A stretch of 64,000 nt of DNA from Calothrix sp. PCC 7716 (GTDB taxonomy: Bacteria > Cyanobacteriota > Cyanobacteriia > Cyanobacteriales > Nostocaceae). The stretch covers positions 2,232,001 through 2,296,000 of the forward strand of contig NZ_AP025018.1 in the NCBI RefSeq assembly GCF_019977735.1, in the 5' to 3' direction. A program made the translations under genes and the position numbers. Below are positions 63,123-64,000 of the stretch, one piece after another; the stretch's first letter is position 1, and every line of letters starts with the position of its first letter. The notes under the pieces are model-generated. The model ran no database searches. It saw nothing but the letters and a program-made list of their open reading frames with translations, and was not told the origin of the DNA.

Positions 63123-63273
63123 GATTTTTACCTTGATGTATCCTGGCTATTTCTTGATTAGCTATTATTTAGCGGAGGTCACTAGCTGCATAAATTTTTA
63201 AAAATAATTCTTTTATCCATAAATTATTGTAACACTGCAAAGTCAAATTTAAGAGATTTACTTGTCACTTAAA

Positions 63274-64000
63274 TTAGCCAACAAGCAAGTTCTCTTCTGG
63301 ATAACGAACATGACTTTGACGAGGGTCGCCTAATATCGCCGACATTAAGAGTAAAATGCCAACTCTACCAATATACATGGTGAGAATTAATATTAGCTTG
63401 GCGCCTGTTGTAACGGTGCCAGTAATACCAGTAGATAGTCCAACCGTAGCAAAAGCGGAAACGACCTCAAACAAAATTTGAATGAAAGAAACTTCAGGGT
63501 CTGTTAAAGAAATTAAGATTGTTGCAAAAATCACTGTAGCAATTGAGCCAATCAGGACACCTACTGCTTTGAGAATTAAAGGCAATGCGATTCTACGTTC
63601 ATACAACAATACTTCTTCTTTGCCTTGTAAAATGGCTTTTGTACAGCTTGTCAGTACACGCAAAGTTGTAGTTTTCATACCTCCACCAGTACCACCCGGA
63701 CTGGCGCCTATAAACATAAAAGCAATCGTAATAAACAAACCCGCGTTGGTCATTTTACTAATATCTATGGTGTTAAAACCAGCGGTTCTAGGTGTGACAG
63801 ATTGAAACCATGCAAGTAAAAATTTATCCCAAATATTAAACTTTGCAAAAGTATCTGGATTTCTTAATTCCACTATAAAAAAGGCGATTGTACCAATAAT
63901 CAGTAACATTATTGTGGTAGTAGTCGCTACTTTAAAATCAAGTGACAATACTAATTTTGTTTGCCTTTTTTTGATTCTGTCGCGTATCCACATGTATGTT
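63274..64000 (-). CDS. KtrB/TrkH-type potassium channel, partial at right edge
   Basis: The C-terminal half (at least 239 residues) of a K+ translocating subunit, with membrane segments and selectivity-loop sequences VTPRTAGFNTIDIS and GASPGGTGGGMKTTTLR. The frame is open to the window edge, so the Met at 63993 is internal and the first half of the gene is missing here. Together with the RCK subunit downstream it forms a Ktr-type, probably Na+-coupled, uptake system. Confidence 0.93.
   Translation of the reverse strand, partial: TYMWIRDRIKKRQTKLVLSLDFKVATTTTIMLLIIGTIAFFIVELRNPDTFAKFNIWDKFLLAWFQSVTPRTAGFNTIDISKMTNAGLFITIAFMFIGASPGGTGGGMKTTTLRVLTSCTKAILQGKEEVLLYERRIALPLILKAVGVLIGSIATVIFATILISLTDPEVSFIQILFEVVSAFATVGLSTGITGTVTTGAKLILILTMYIGRVGILLLMSAILGDPRQSHVRYPEENLLVG

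Larger units (their letters stand above)
612..63707. repeat. hyperabundant palindrome GGCGCC (HIP-like motif)
   Basis: About 105 copies by eye count across the window, in genes and between them, on average one per 600 bp. They fall in all three codon phases: GGC GCC (Gly-Ala, for example 22011), GG CGC C (Arg, 39178) and G GCG CC (Ala-Pro, 23971). With an AT-rich composition only a handful would be expected. The standard HIP1 octamer GCGATCGC was not found. Confidence 0.85.

Overview
This window comes from a cyanobacterium, most probably a filamentous heterocyst-former of the Nostocales. The signs are glycogen phosphorylase, dxr, QueA, DUF1815, DUF2839, a lumen-type pentapeptide protein, a CYP120-like P450, a Ser/Thr kinase-histidine kinase hybrid, CHAT/STAND/WD40 and two-partner-secretion proteins, 7-bp short tandem repeats and many dispersed hairpin repeats. 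Lineage is inferred from protein families and repeats, not from a marker gene. No rRNA, tRNA or CRISPR array was found. The DNA is AT-rich, yet the palindrome GGCGCC occurs roughly once per 600 bp (about 105 copies counted by eye), while the usual cyanobacterial HIP1 octamer GCGATCGC was not seen.

Layout. 1-2340 is a graveyard of mobile DNA: an IS982-type transposase piece, a tyrosine-recombinase piece, a plasmid-type DNA-binding protein piece and several broken small ORFs. 2409-6518 is a large CHAT-STAND-WD40 protein with 14 propeller repeats. 6519-10278 is sparse, with small secreted proteins, a frameshifted pentapeptide gene, a GUN4 remnant and a MITE-like repeat. 10279-16467 holds the hybrid kinase and a YdeI-like protein. 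16527-23988 is a two-partner secretion locus: CHAT-TPR protein and TpsB on the minus strand, a small protein ending in six clustered cysteines and TpsA on the plus strand. 24135-30951 is a minus-strand exopolysaccharide operon (flippase, acetyltransferase, polymerase, Wzc-like tyrosine autokinase, glycosyltransferase).

31371-33712 is an oxidative-stress group: msrA and a type II peroxiredoxin diverge from a Fur/PerR regulator coupled to a PAP/fibrillin gene, with a perfect 7-1-7 Fur-like palindrome between them. 33729-45293 holds a GT2 glycosyltransferase, DUF547, an N-terminally truncated N-formylglutamate amidohydrolase, two exported proteins, a histidine kinase, glycogen phosphorylase, a PIN toxin module, RtcB and a ferritin-like di-iron protein. 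45433-56956 is mostly housekeeping or conserved cyanobacterial genes (M48 peptidase, helicase-like protein, DUF2839, DUF1815, thioesterase, dxr, pentapeptide protein, YraN, QueA, TPR protein). 57093-59734 is a TetR/P450 pair with a clear operator and a duplicated P450 3' end. 59838-62284 is accessory (DUF433/DUF5615 pair, class D beta-lactamase, HicB with an amber-interrupted HicA). The window ends with a Ktr/Trk potassium uptake pair, the channel gene running off the right edge.

Two themes cut across the window. Dispersed repeats have entered coding frames: a C/G-rich hairpin repeat supplies the N-terminus of the CHAT-TPR frame and the C-terminus of the acetyltransferase. Many small genes are broken or trimmed by frameshift, amber codon or truncation, mostly next to repeats.
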